This document shows positions 31,101-41,346 of a DNA stretch of 64,000 nt, piece after piece. Source of the stretch: Ceratopteris richardii (taxonomy: Eukaryota > Streptophyta > Polypodiopsida > Polypodiales > Pteridaceae); the NCBI GenBank assembly GCA_020310875.1, contig CM035413.1, forward strand, positions 187,357,355 to 187,421,354. Direction: 5' to 3'. The notes beneath the pieces are model-generated. The model was not told the DNA's origin. It saw nothing but the letters and a program-made list of their open reading frames with translations, and ran no database searches. A program made the position numbers and the translations under genes. Position 1 is the stretch's first letter; the number at the start of each line of letters is the position of its first letter.

Positions 31101-31500
31101 CATAAGTCTATTTAGATGGAGTAGTCTTCAACTTTAGTTTCTTGACCAAAGAAGAGTTAATAACATTATGTGTGGATCTTGTATCAAATAAAACTTTAAC
31201 GAGATGGCCATGAACTTCCCCACTCATTAAAACCAACTCGGTGTTTGGAAACTAATACCCTTTCTGAGCAACTAGGGATAACATCACATCCATAACATTT
31301 TTCACCTTCTTAGTGACTGTTATATTTGAGATGGGTTTTTTATTTTTTGATGGAGGATCCATCTTAGTATCTGTAGCTAGAAGATCAAAATCCCAATGAG
31401 ATGATGGAGTGGACGGTGAGGAGTGCCACCTCTCCACCACCATCGCTACATATATCTTCTTCTTCTTCTTCTTAGCACACATCCTATAAGCATGCCAACC
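31101..31500 (-). pseudogene. gypsy-C zinc knuckle and protease remnant
   Basis: The minus strand shows a degenerate knuckle CYEFLGWHAYRMC just above 31482, a Lys-rich stretch, and a protease trace GHLVKVLFDTRSTHNVINSS near 31160-31210. The catalytic D-T/S-G is D-T-R here. Stops are frequent. Confidence 0.65.
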
Positions 31501-31548
31501 TAGGAATTCATAACAGAGGCCCTCATGGTGCGCCTTTTCTTTCTTGTT

Positions 31549-31643
31549 GTGTCAGACTAGATCTCTGAAAAGCTCTATCTGCCATGAACGCACTTTGTGT
31601 CAGACTAGATCTCTGAAAAGCTCTATCTGCCATGAACGCACTT
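31549..31643. repeat. 48-bp tandem duplication inside gypsy-C gag
   Basis: GTCAGACTAGATCTCTGAAA...GAACGCACTT is present twice in direct succession with a 48-base period and no difference I can see. This suggests a recent slippage duplication. Confidence 0.85.
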
Positions 31644-31766
31644 ACTTTTCTCTTCCCATGGCTCGAAGTCTGAATGGCATTCATTTGTCTATTGGATGCT
31701 GGAACTGAAGCTATGGTGTTTTTGAATCTTGTCCAAGTATTGTCTTGAGGGTTGTAATCGAGAGTG

Positions 31767-32664
31767 TCACCCGTCCTCTAGCACCAAGGCAAGCTTTACT
31801 GCCTCATTTAAGGTGTGACAGTGCTCCTTGCGCACAAGTGGATGCAACGTCTCCCTAAGCCCAAGCAAAAATTTATGCACCTGAAGAAAATCGAGCACCT
31901 GATCTAGAATCTTCAACAAGATTTCCCTATATTCGTCTGCATATTCCTGCACTTGAAAGTTGTCTCTGTTGTAGGAAAAACCATGCATCTAGAGCCCTGG
32001 TAGGCTCATCTGGAGGAACAAAATTATTGTAAAATATGATCTTGAAATATGCCCAAGTAGCCGGTTCTATCTTATCTTGCTCTATTTTCCTCCACCACCA
32101 ATGAGAAACATCCATCAAGCTGTAAGTGGCATGTTGGATCTTTTGCTTCACATCCTCAATATTGCAAAGTCGAAAGCATTGCTCCCACTTACTTATCCAC
32201 TAATCTACCACATCTGTCATCCTAGCACTAACCTGTCCATGGTATTTTGGTGGATTCAAGTCCTTTACTTGGTGCTTGATCTCTCTACTAGTAGACGCTC
32301 CTACATCTACAAGTGGTATCTACGAACTAGATGGTTCAGCAAGTGGAACTTCCATCTGCATTGGTGTAGCCACTAGTGGCACCTCTATTTTCTTTATTGC
32401 TTTGAGGATCATCTGAAGAGTATCCTCCATGCCTCTAACCTTGGCATTAAGAGCCATAATCTCTGCAGTGTAAGGTCACACAAGCTCGATCTCATCCACG
32501 AGAGTTATAGTCTCATCCAAACTCATTCTGACGGAAGGGTTGTGTGCACCCGAAGATGATGAAGAATATGTTTCTTTTTGGACTCCCTTTGAAGCTCCAC
32601 CCTCTGCACATATCTCATGACCACCTTCGAAACATACCCGCATGAGCTCCAAACGTTTCCCCAT
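31767..32664 (-). pseudogene. gypsy-C Gag
   Basis: From the first Met after the primer site, MGKRLELMRVCFEGGHEI, the frame carries a TGA at 32476-32478 and continues into the Gag capsid domain: KYHGQVSARMTDVVD, KQKIQHATYSLMDVSHWWW, then (after a frameshift near 31985) QVQEYADEYREILLKI and LVRKEHCHTLNEAVKLAL. The Ala/Trp spacing and the LLGLRETLHPLV-type segment match retrotransposon Gag proteins of chromoviruses. Confidence 0.8.
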
Positions 32665-32726
32665 GAAAATCCTTCAAGAAGCTGGTGAAGTGGCCCTTTC
32701 TTCACAAATTTTCCCCTCTCTCCCTC

Positions 32727-32743
32727 AAGCTCTTGATACCGAA
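32727..32743 (-). promoter_or_regulatory. gypsy-C primer-binding site (tRNA-Met-like)
   Basis: Minus strand TTCGGTATCAAGAGC immediately follows the LTR end. It resembles the initiator-Met site TGGTATCAGAGC with two differences. Confidence 0.6.
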
Positions 32744-32990
32744 TGAAAGATCCCAATTAGCAACGTGTCACTCTCCTCCCAACCTTAAATAGCCCTTGCC
32801 CTTGGCACATATAGAATCCTCTCTAAGGTTCAAACACTCCTCATATGGCCACTTTGAGAAGATGGAATAACCTCAAAGATTCATGCTAAAGCCTTGGTTC
32901 CCTCGAGTTCTCGTCCTTGACCTGACTAGGGTCCTCGACCAAATGCAGGTAGACCAATGGTAGACCATGGAGGTCTAAATAAATCTTACA
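32744..32990 (-). repeat. gypsy-C 5' LTR
   Basis: 247 bp, starting TGTAAGATTTATTTAGACC at 32990 and ending GATCTTTCA at 32744, with a TATTTAAGG promoter-like motif. The short LTR fits chromoviruses. The target bases just outside (ATATC on the minus strand) belong to copia-2 integrase. The matching 3' LTR is absent. Confidence 0.75.
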
Positions 32991-33660
32991 GATATACCCA
33001 TGCATGCTTGGAAAAAACATCAATGAAAGTCACAAAGTAAAGATAGTTTCCAAAAGAGGGTGTCTGCATAGGACCACAAACATCACTATGAACAAGCTGC
33101 AAATTTTTACTAGATCAAAATGAACCATCTTTTGGGAATGAGAAACGTTGCATTTTGCCCAAAATAGAGCCTTCACATACATGTTTACTAGGTGCCTCAA
33201 GTTTGGGCAGAGAGGTTGCCATTTTAGATTTCTGCAGGCATAGCAAACTAGCAAAATGTAGATGACCAAAGCATGCATGCCAAAGCTTTGCATCTAACAT
33301 AACCTGAGAATCATGTACTAAACATGCCAAATCATTCACAGATTTTTCATATTCTATAAGCTTATACAGCCCACCACATAAAATGCGAGAAGCAATAAGC
33401 ATGTCACCATTTGACAGATCATGAACTATACATCTGTCACCAATAAATTTCACAACCAAGACAATCTTGGCTAAAGCTAAAACTGATAATAATTTTTTCA
33501 TGATCCTTGGCACAAATAAAGCATCCAACAAAGTGAAAGAACTACCATAAATAGTAGTCAGAATGATCTTACCAACTCCCATGACAGGATAGGAGCAGTT
33601 GTTGGTGCATGTGACAGTATTCCCTAAAGGGGCACGCTCATGTCAATTGAAGAAACTGCA
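32991..33660 (-). pseudogene. copia-2 GAG-pre-integrase and integrase start
   Basis: The minus strand encodes MGVGKIILTTIYGSSFTLLD through LWHACFGHLHFASLLCLQKS (the His/Cys module), then KHVCEGSILGKMQRFSFPKD and the integrase start DVCGPMQTPSFGNYL in another frame. It stops in GGGTATATC at the gypsy-C LTR. It is closely colinear with copia-1 (25359-25920) and copia-3 (50012-50600). Confidence 0.88.
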
Positions 33661-34140
33661 CTGCGAGGTCATATGTTTGGTTGCCCCACTATCAAAATAC
33701 CAAACATCTCAGTCTACTTCAGACATACACTACCCATGAGAAGATGGGTCAAAGTTACAAATAGTAGTAAACGCTCATTCTTCATTCTGTGCAAGATTTG
33801 TAGACTCTATTTTTGGTGTAGAGGCCTCTATAACAACCATTCCAACCCATTTTTTCTTTGCCTCTTTTGCAGCTAGTTTTGGACAGTTCTTTATGACATG
33901 ATCATTTCCTTTATGGTACTTACAAAAGAATTTTTGCTTTTCTGATTTCTTCTCATCTTTGTCTTCCTTCTTCAAATGTGCAGCATTTGCAGATTTCTAC
34001 TGACTAGTAGATGAGCTCCATTTACCTTTGCGCTTTTGAATAGCCAAGAAAGCTTGTTGTGCAACATGCATAATGGACGTGTTTTGCCTAGACTGATCTT
34101 CCTACAACAGAACATAGACTAACTCCTCAAATTTCAAGGC
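33661..34140 (-). pseudogene. copia-2 Gag C-terminal part with zinc knuckle
   Basis: Encodes KKEDKDEKKSEKQKFFCKYH and HKGNDHVIKNCPKLAAKEA. The knuckle keeps the His and final Cys, but the second Cys is His. Together the three copia copies imply FCKYCKGNDHVIKNCPKL in the ancestor. Confidence 0.82.
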
Positions 34141-34711
34141 ATTTGAGGATTTCCTTTCATCATCAAATGAAGAGTAGAAGCAAAACAAGTGAGCTATCTG
34201 GTATAACTTCATTAGTAGAAATCAATTGTTCCTCCAAGTCTTTGATCCTTGTCAAAAAACTATCCATAGAATCACCTTCATTCATACGCTGAATCTCCAA
34301 TTGTTTTTGGAGATAAGCAACAAGAGCCTCATTCCTAGCCTGGTACAATGTGGCAAGTGTATCCCAAGCATCCTTAGCTATTCTGCAAGAGGGAATGTGA
34401 GGAATAATGGTACGTTTGACAAATAAGGCTATCAATGCATGTGCCTCATTATCTCTGCTATCCCAACAAATTTGCTCTACAATAGGTGCAGTAGAAACTG
34501 TAGCATAAACAAGAATCTATAGAATATCACCATCTTTTTTAGTACCTGTATTTGTAGGTGAAATAGGACGTTTTTCAACACCCTACACAATGTTCTACAG
34601 TCCTTTTGCGACCGATACATGATGGATCATATAAGCCCATAATGCGTAATTCTTACCATCCAAATTATCCTCAATAGCCAACATACAGAATACATGACTG
34701 CTTTTAGCCAT
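34141..34711 (-). pseudogene. copia-2 Gag N-terminal part
   Basis: Starts MAKSSHVFCMLAIEDNLDGK at ATG 34709-34711, matching copia-3 (MAKNSDVFSMLAIEDKLDGT, 48884). A central block has several stops, followed by a clean stretch 34163-34435 with AKDAWDTLATLYQARNEALV and MNEGDSMDSFLTRIKDLEEQ. UBN2-type Gag of Ty1/copia elements. Confidence 0.87.
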
Positions 34712-35050
34712 GGTCGCTGACTAAAATACCCTAATGCCAAAAAATGATTGTATCTCAAAAAGTTGAACAAAACTATCGTGTCGAGTTCGACTAAACATGT
34801 AGTAGACTTTTAGATGCTTATACTAGAAAACCGAAACTTGTATATATCTTTGGCACAAAAAGACAAAATTTCTTGGACAAGTGCTGTGATAAGTGTTCGG
34901 AGGCCGAAACGAGCTCAGATCATGATTTTGGCAGCACACAATGAAACCGTTTTGATCTTCTAATCACCCTGAGTATGCTCACCAAATTTGTGTGATTCTA
35001 AGACTATGATTGGAGGGGTGTTGATGACGTCCTTTATGAAGCGATGACCT
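34712..35050 (-). other. copia-2 leader
   Basis: Untranslated sequence between primer site and Gag, aligning with the copia-3 leader on both sides of its solo LTR insertion (GATATATACAAGTTTC ... GTATAAGCATCTAAAAG). Confidence 0.75.
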
Positions 35051-35051
35051 A

Positions 35052-35062
35052 CTCTCATACCA
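35052..35062 (-). promoter_or_regulatory. copia-2 primer-binding site
   Basis: Minus strand TGGTATGAGAG, a decayed initiator-Met site, aligned with TGGTATTAGAGC of copia-3 (47823-47834). Confidence 0.65.
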
Positions 35063-35063
35063 A

Positions 35064-35319
35064 TTCTTGGAGTTAGCCACACACAGTACTCCACACAAAG
35101 GCTACAAAATACATAGAAAACACAGTACGAAGGGAGTACGAATACAGACTTCTTAGGTGTTACAAATGCGATCGAGCTTATAGTGTGCGGCTCACTAGAG
35201 CACTATATGTTTTATTCAAGAACATATATAAAGAAGTGTCCGGTGGCCATTTAGCCTTTCACATGGACACTAAGGGTAACAAGATGGAAGGTAAGAAAGG
35301 TTATACTCTCAGTTTGGAG
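35064..35319 (-). repeat. copia-2 5' LTR remnant
   Basis: Sequence upstream of the primer site with a TTTATATATG promoter motif near 35223-35232 on the minus strand. Its outer limit cannot be fixed, because LINE-like sequence begins at about 35320 and no second LTR copy exists here. Confidence 0.45.
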
Positions 35320-35445
35320 TTTATTTGTAACGGTGTTTTGTTTTGGCAAAAACGTATTTGGTGTAGATGGATTTCCTTATGGAGAAATGGTAACCTTGCT
35401 ATAAAGGAGCACAAATGCTTTAAGTAAGGGAATAAGGAGCTTGTC
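35320..35445 (+). pseudogene. LINE ORF2 fragment
   Basis: Encodes CRWISLWRNGNLAIKEHKCF, closely matching GWIALWSNKSLEIREHKCFK of LINE-2 (43560-43625, opposite strand). A scrap of an L1-type ORF2 from the region between RT and the zinc domain. Confidence 0.7.
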
Positions 35446-35493
35446 TCAATTGTGTCAAAATGGTGAGTACTCTTCTGATCTTCACATCTTTGT

Positions 35494-35820
35494 TCAGGCT
35501 TCCCTTTCTTGTGTGTACAAGCAGGTCGTCATGTAGCATAAAGGATCTCTAGTGAGCATCACCATGGCCAGTGCAATACACATGAGCAATTTAGGCTTCA
35601 GGTGGTGGGGAGGGACATGCCGAAGCAATTCAAAAGGAATAAAGGCTCCATCCTTAAAGTGGTCAACAAGTTGAATAAGAGATGGCAAGTCCAATGGAAC
35701 CCTCAATAATGGAGGTAAAGATGCCAATGCATCTGGTCCTTTCGTGTGGAGATCAAACACTAATACCTTTAATGGGTGATTGTCCACAATGGTCTTTGGC
35801 TTGGCAACAAGGCCAAGCAT
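35494..35820 (-). CDS. Unidentified 108-codon ORF
   Basis: Open from ATG 35820 with a Pro/Leu-rich hydrophobic composition (LASLPPLLRVPLDLPSLIQL). I do not recognise a domain. It lies between two LINE scraps and is probably part of another transposable element or a chance frame. Confidence 0.25.
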   Translation of the reverse strand: MLGLVAKPKTIVDNHPLKVLVFDLHTKGPDALASLPPLLRVPLDLPSLIQLVDHFKDGAFIPFELLRHVPPHHLKPKLLMCIALAMVMLTRDPLCYMTTCLYTQEREA

Positions 35821-35829
35821 ATTAAGGTG

Positions 35830-36040
35830 GGTGAAGGAAAATGTGTATTTTGTGATTGAGGAGGATTTGGCCCATACTTTCTTTGATTGCCCAAGTGCTC
35901 AAAGATTCTAGTACCCCATCTTCTTGTACCGTGTTGGTTTCAAAGGCAAAAGGTTGGATCACAAAGAAGTTCTCTTAGGTGTGTGTTACAAAATGGACTT
36001 TGCTTGTGGCACCTGTGGAGAGCACATGTCTTATGAAAGA
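35830..36040 (+). pseudogene. LINE ORF2 zinc-domain fragment
   Basis: Encodes EEDLAHTFFDCPSAQRF followed by a stop and YRVGFKGKRLDHKEVLLGVC. This matches the zf-RVT C-terminal zinc domain of plant L1 elements (compare CIEDLAHLFFDCPKSRVVWH in LINE-1). A frameshift separates it from an upstream C-X2-C. It is not part of LINE-1, which begins just downstream. Confidence 0.65.
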
Positions 36041-36105
36041 TTTGGATCTCTAGGAATCAGAGGACTTGTAACAAAGTTGCTAACTTTGAGTGGTTCCCTC
36101 ATGAG

Positions 36106-37146
36106 GTGGGCCTCAAAAAAATTGGCTTTAAAAGCTTGATGACCATCAAGGATCCTCTTCTTTGCCTTTTTAAGTGGACCCCAGACTTTGTCCCGAACAG
36201 ATCAAAGCCTCTTCGCTACCCGCTTTGGGTGGAGCTTCCCAATCTGCCTTTCTTCATGTATGGATTTCTTCGTGAAATCGTCTCACCGATCGGTCGCCCG
36301 ATGGCCGCAAGACAGGATGTTGGGGGGTTGATCTACGATGGAGCTCAACACTCTTTCAATGCTAGATGGCATCCTCAGATCTGCGTTGAAACAGACCTGA
36401 ACCAGGTCCTTCCTTCGAAGATCTCCATAAACTATGGAGATGGTATGACCTGGACACAAGAGGTTACTTACAAGAATCTGCCAAACGCGTGCTTCTGGTG
36501 CGGGCTTCAAGGTCACAGGATCAAAGACTGCCCACTGAAGAAAAGTACCAATAAAAACAAGCTTAAACCAGATGAGACCCTAGACCCTATCCCCCAAAAC
36601 GACACTCGGGGTCATCCCCATCCAATGGAGGAAGAAGAGGGAACTCGCGTTGCTGAGACGGATTCAGAAGGTTTCACTGAAGTGAGACACAAGAGGAAAG
36701 TTAGCCCTCGAAGATCAAAAACAAGGAATGCTACGACAGCTGCCCCCTCGAATAACATATACTGTAACCTAGAAAAAGAGATTAATGAACTCGATTTCCC
36801 AGGGGACAACCTCTTGGAAGAAGACCCCACCGATAATTCATTTGGGTGCTCTACCAGCAAAGAAGATAACCTAGAAGGCTACACCACGAGTAAAGAGGAA
36901 GGCTTTACTACCAGCAATGAAGACAACCCAGACAGCGAAAGCTCCGCTCTTGGCCCTACCCTCCCGGTATGCTTTCCAAGACTTCCGCAACAAAAGTCCA
37001 AGCTGAAAGGTAAACAACCTTCCGGCATGCCTTGGAAGAGCCCCCTCAAGAGTAGGATCCTAAGTCAAGAAGTAGGGAAGAAAAAAGAAGACCACAAGAA
37101 GAAAAAAGATCGGGTCCCTCCCCTCAAAGAGGGCAACCATCATTAA
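36106..37146 (+). CDS. LINE-1 ORF1 protein (RNA-binding, CCHC)
   Basis: A 346-codon frame. The first 60 residues match the end of DUF4283 (PLWVELPNLPFFMYGFLREI), and homology extends upstream of the Met, so the true N-terminus is lost. A zinc knuckle CFWCGLQGHRIKDC (C-X2-C-X4-H-X4-C) lies near residue 128. A charged tail with repeated TSKED/TSNED units follows. L1 ORF1 binds element RNA in ribonucleoprotein particles. Its TAA (37144-37146) overlaps the ORF2 ATG by one base (TAATG). Confidence 0.88.
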   Translation: MGLKKIGFKSLMTIKDPLLCLFKWTPDFVPNRSKPLRYPLWVELPNLPFFMYGFLREIVSPIGRPMAARQDVGGLIYDGAQHSFNARWHPQICVETDLNQVLPSKISINYGDGMTWTQEVTYKNLPNACFWCGLQGHRIKDCPLKKSTNKNKLKPDETLDPIPQNDTRGHPHPMEEEEGTRVAETDSEGFTEVRHKRKVSPRRSKTRNATTAAPSNNIYCNLEKEINELDFPGDNLLEEDPTDNSFGCSTSKEDNLEGYTTSKEEGFTTSNEDNPDSESSALGPTLPVCFPRLPQQKSKLKGKQPSGMPWKSPLKSRILSQEVGKKKEDHKKKKDRVPPLKEGNHH

Positions 37147-40100
37147 TGAAATTCACATCTCTAAACGTTAGGGGTCTGTCTGACCCGTCAAGAGCGTCGA
37201 TTCTTGGCCAGTGGTTCAAAGACATGTGCTTCGCCCCTGACTTTATTTGCTTACAAGAGGTTAAAATCGACGGTGAGGATCTGCAAAAACGACTTAAATG
37301 CATTTCTCCGAACCACCTTTGGTTCTCCACTTCTCACCCTAGAGGGACAGGGGGTGCTTCTATCGGTATTAGTCACGCCTTGTCTAACAATGTGACCTCG
37401 ACTTTTGAAGGTCGGAATCATCGTTGGATTGCCGCCTCTTTCGGGTCTCCTTTCCAGTTCACTGTGGTCTCAATTTATGCCCCTAATGGGGAAACAGATA
37501 GAATGGATACTTGGGCTTCCCTTGACTCCCTTTCACACAATGTTCTGATTTGTGGGGACTTCAACATGGTTGAATCTCCTGAAGACCGATGGAATAACAA
37601 AGGGAAAATTATTGACGGTCAGGAGAAAGAGATTTGGGATAAAATCAAGCTCCATCTCGACCTGGTCGAAGTGAAAGATAACCAGGGTTTCTCCTGGTCT
37701 AATCTCCAGTCGGGGGACTATTTGAGGAAAGCAAGGCTTGATAGATGCTACATCGACCAGAACACCATCCTTCAGTGGGGTATCCCTTCGATTTCTCAAC
37801 ACATGGACCTCACTATCTCAGACCACTATCCGATTACTCTGTCCTTCAAACCTATTCCCATGCTCCAGAAAGCTCCTTGGTTTCAGGCTTGTCAGACATC
37901 ATTTTCCCTCCCCTCTGTCCACCAGGAAATTTCTGAGGTGTGGACGGATGCCTTTGCTTACTGTAATGAACCGGCTAAGTGTTGGAGAAACGCGGTAGAA
38001 AGGACTCGTAAAATTCTCATCAGGACTCAAAAGGCTATAAGAGGAATTCGAAAGAAAAGAAGAGAAATGGTGTACCGGAGGCTCTCACGGCTTGAAGAAG
38101 AGGTGAACAAAGGTAAGATACATTGCCAACAGGGTCTGTTGAAAATCAGGGGTAGGCTAAGATTAGAGGAGGAGGTCCAAAGGAAAAATCTCCAAATTTT
38201 CTTCAAAGAGTGGTGGGCTGGGAAGGCGGACAAACCAACGAAAGAGATGTGTAACATCCTCAAAAGGAAACAAGCTAGGGATTCCATCCCCCTAATGGTC
38301 GATAACAATGGAACTGAATGTTGCACGGAAATGGAGAATAGAACTATCATCGTCGAACATTTTACTAACCTTCTCGGGGTCTCGACTCCTCTTTCCCCCC
38401 ACAGGCGCGACTCCATGGCAACCATCTCAAGGGTTGCTCAAACCAGAATCCCACAGAACTTGATTGCTCTTCTGGATGCTAACATCTCCGAGAATGAAAT
38501 TATCGAGGTAATTGATGCCCTCCCCAATGGGAAAAGTCCGGGTCCAGATGGCCTTACCAATGAGTTCTTTAAGTCCTTCAAACTTCAGGTGGCCACCCCC
38601 CTGCGCCTCGTGTGGCAAGAGGCTCTCTCCTTCGGTGCCCTCCCTGAGTGCCTGAATAATGGCGTCATCAAGTTAATCCACAAACGGGGAGATAAGAACA
38701 AAATTGAAAACTGGCGTCCGATTACCATGCTCCAAACTTGATACAAGATAATTGCAAAAGTTATCGCCAACAGAATCTCCTGTCATTTAAAGTCATGGCT
38801 GTGCGAGGACCAGAAAGGTTTTATCAAAGGTAGATCTATACTTGAAGCAATTATCGATATTTGGGAAGGCCTTGCTTTTGCTGAGGAGTCTGCTCAAGAT
38901 CTAGTTTTCATTAAGATCGACTTCGACAAAGCGTATGACAGATTGGAATGGGACTTTATTCTTCAATCATTGAAAGACCTTGGATGCAGCCAAAAGTTTA
39001 CGAAGATGGTTTCCACGCTTCTTGGAAATGCTTCAACTAGAATAAACATCAACGGTAAGCTCTCTGAGCCCATTCGTTTAAAAAGATCAATTAGGCAAGG
39101 CTGCCCTCTGGCTCCTTTACTATTCGCTATCGCCTCAAATGGACTCAGTTGCCTATTAAAGCATCTCATGGACGCCGGCAATCTCAAGGGTCTCTCCTTA
39201 CCTCGAAATCACGGCCAAATGGTTGTGAGACTTTTTGCTGATGACATGAATGCCTTTGTGCATAACGATATAAATAGCATTGAGGTGTTTTGGTGGTGCC
39301 TCCACACCTTTTGTATGGCATCAGGCTCAAAAATCAACCATGCTTAAACTGCTTTTAGAGCGATCAACGGGCCTACTCCCCAATTGTTGGTGGATCGGGG
39401 GTGTCAAGTTATCCCTAGCGGTCAAGTCTTCCGTCTCCTCGGCATTCCGATGGGCTTCGATATCTCAATGGACCAACGATGGAACTGGGTGCTATCCAAG
39501 TTGGATAGCAAGCTGAATCAATGGAAAGGTATGCAAGTCAACCTGGCAGGACGTGCTATGGTTATTAACACCTTTATGTTGTCTACAATCATTTACTTTA
39601 TCTCGTGTTGGAGACCTAAGGAGAAAGACTTGGCCAAAGTAGAAAGAACCTGCAGGAACTTCCTTTGGACTGGGGACCCAAACAGAAGGGGGGTTCCCAA
39701 AATCAAATGGGAAACTTGCATTAGCCCCAAAGACTCAGGGGGCTTGGGTATTTTGGATGTTGCTGGTTTAGCTGACAAACTGGCGGCTAAATGGCTTATC
39801 AAGGCCTGGAGCAATAGGGAGTCCTCTTGGGCTAAATTGATCTTCAGAAACACGGAAGACTTTACCTTTGTCGGCCTCCCTGGTTGGAAGGACATAGGGA
39901 TTCTCACTCTTTTGTTCTCCCCCCACCCAGTCTGCCCTAAAGGCTCTAGCCTCGTGTGTTCCTTATGGAAGAATTGGAACAAGGCCAAACAGTTCATCAG
40001 AATCAGCGACGATTGGAAGTGGGCAGCTGGCATAAGACAAAATGATTCTATCTGGTTCCCGATCAGTGGCATTCGGGGAGTGGAATCTTGGAACCTCCAA

Positions 40101-40970
40101 ACTGCAAGGCGGTTATGGAACAAGGGGTTCAAACAGTGGAAACAGCTCTGGAAACAAGAGACCCGCCAGTGGATTAGGTTCGAAGATTTGGACCCGGGTC
40201 TTAGCATCACCTTTGAGGAATGGACTCTTCTTCAAAGCAGGTGTTTAGCCTGGGACCGCTCTACTACCCGCCTTCTCTGCGGTCAGGATCCTCCTTGCTC
40301 GGAGGGCCTCAAGTGGAGCAATGGTAAGAAACTGTCCAGAATCCCGAACTTCAAAGGGGATGTAGATGTTCACCACACTCTTAACAAGAGATGGTGCCTT
40401 GCTTGGACCAAACTTCGGTGGGAGCTAAAATTCATGTCTCTTTGGCACCCCCTAATTGAGGTCAAAAAGTCCGTTCTCATGTGGCAGGTCTTGCATAAAG
40501 GAATCTGGACCAATGCAAGGGCTAACAAAATCTGTGGTGTGCCGCCATGGTGCAAGCGTTGTCACCGGTGCATCGAAGATTTAGCCCACCTGTTCTTTGA
40601 CTGCCCCAAGTCCCGTGTTGTCTGGCATCACGTGTCCCGAGTTCTGAGACTAACGAGTCAAATCAACTGGCAACAAGTGATGTTGGGTGAGGCGATTGGA
40701 TGCTCATCGAGGCTATGGAATGCCATCAGAGGCGAGGCTCTCTGGAAGATTTGGAGAGAGCGCTGTGCCGTCAATTTCGACCAAACTCCTAAGGAATGGT
40801 CGATCGAGAAATCCTTGTTTCTCCTTGGTAAAAGAATCTCCCGAGTCAAGAGTTCACCACCGTTTAGACATCACTGTATTTATCTCCTGGAAAACAACAA
40901 GTTGAAACCCAAATGGGTCCCACATGAGGGTGATGGTAATGTTATCCACCTCATTTGTAATGCCTTGTAG
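37146..40970 (+). pseudogene. LINE-1 ORF2: endonuclease and reverse transcriptase
   Basis: One frame of 1,274 codons with TGA at 38739-38741 and TAA at 39345-39347. Residues 1-230 are an apurinic-type endonuclease (MKFTSLNVRGL, FICLQEVKI, GDFNMVESPEDRW, SDHYPITLSF), which nicks the target. The RT spans about residues 460-760: NGKSPGPDGLTNEFFKSF, NWRPITMLQ, IKIDFDKAYDRLEW, GCPLAPLLFAIA and the catalytic box VRLFADDMNAF (F-A-D-D). A zinc domain (CKRCHRCIEDLAHLFFDC) lies near residue 1138. The ATG overlaps the ORF1 stop. Removing the two stops would leave the domain set complete, so decay is slight. Confidence 0.92.
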
Positions 40971-41111
40971 CTTGCCAGACTCCTCCCTTGCGTTGTGGGA
41001 TTCGGGGGGTCCCATGGGCACTAGTCCCATTCACTTGTAACTTTTTCTCTTTAATATAATTAAAGTCCGGGAGATTAGGCTAAGGCCGAACTTCCTTTAT
41101 AAAAAAAAAAA
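40971..41111 (+). other. LINE-1 3' untranslated region and poly(A)
   Basis: A short tail ending GGCCGAACTTCCTTTAT followed by eleven A. AT-rich TTTAATATAATTAAAG lies near 41050 and may serve as a polyadenylation signal region. Confidence 0.75.
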
Positions 41112-41346
41112 TCCCTTTCTGTTTAAGAAGTACTAAGTCTTCTTGTTGGAGAGAGACTCCTCTCTCCCCTATACTCTGAAGAAAGGTTTGCAATTGTGTT
41201 TTCAATTGATGGTTGACTCCAACCCACATACGGTTGTTCCTCGGGTGTGCTATGTAATTTTCCATATGCCTTTGGCTTGACCAACCCTTTGTAATCTCCC
41301 TCCTTATTTCTGAAGGGACTCTCGGCCACTGTACATTTTGTAACAT
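41112..41346 (-). CDS. Unidentified ORF beside LINE-1
   Basis: The minus frame from ATG 41346 reads MLQNVQWPRVPSEIRREITK onward, about 78 codons before it runs into the LINE poly(A). The composition (Gln/Arg-rich, few stops nearby) is protein-like, but no domain is recognised. It could be a host exon or a transposon fragment interrupted by LINE-1. Confidence 0.3.

Larger units (their letters stand above)
28560..32990 (-). mobile_element. Ty3/gypsy element gypsy-C (chromovirus-like), 3' truncated
   Basis: Reading on the minus strand: a short LTR (32990-32744), a Met-type primer site, Gag, protease, RT, RNase H, H2C2 module and integrase core ending at about 28584. It lies inside the copia-2 integrase, which is cut at 32991 (GGGTATATC). 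The integrase C-terminus, chromodomain and 3' LTR are missing, and copia-2 RT sequence follows instead. A deletion therefore removed the gypsy 3' end together with copia sequence between integrase and RT. All coding blocks carry stops. Confidence 0.88.
36040..41111 (+). mobile_element. L1-type LINE (LINE-1), 5' truncated, poly(A) tailed
   Basis: Contains ORF1 (DUF4283-like region and CCHC knuckle), ORF2 (endonuclease, RT, zinc domain), a 130-bp 3' untranslated region and an A11 tail at 41101-41111. The 5' end lacks the N-terminal part of ORF1, the usual result of incomplete reverse transcription. ORF2 has only two nonsense codons in 1,274, so the copy is fairly young. I could not fix a target duplication. 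Confidence 0.88.

Noticed and set aside
35501-35510. TCCCTTTCT as a possible 5' target duplication for LINE-1 (copy after the poly(A) at 41112)
   Set aside because: Only nine common bases of low complexity, and it would put a LINE 3' zinc-domain fragment at the 5' end of the element.
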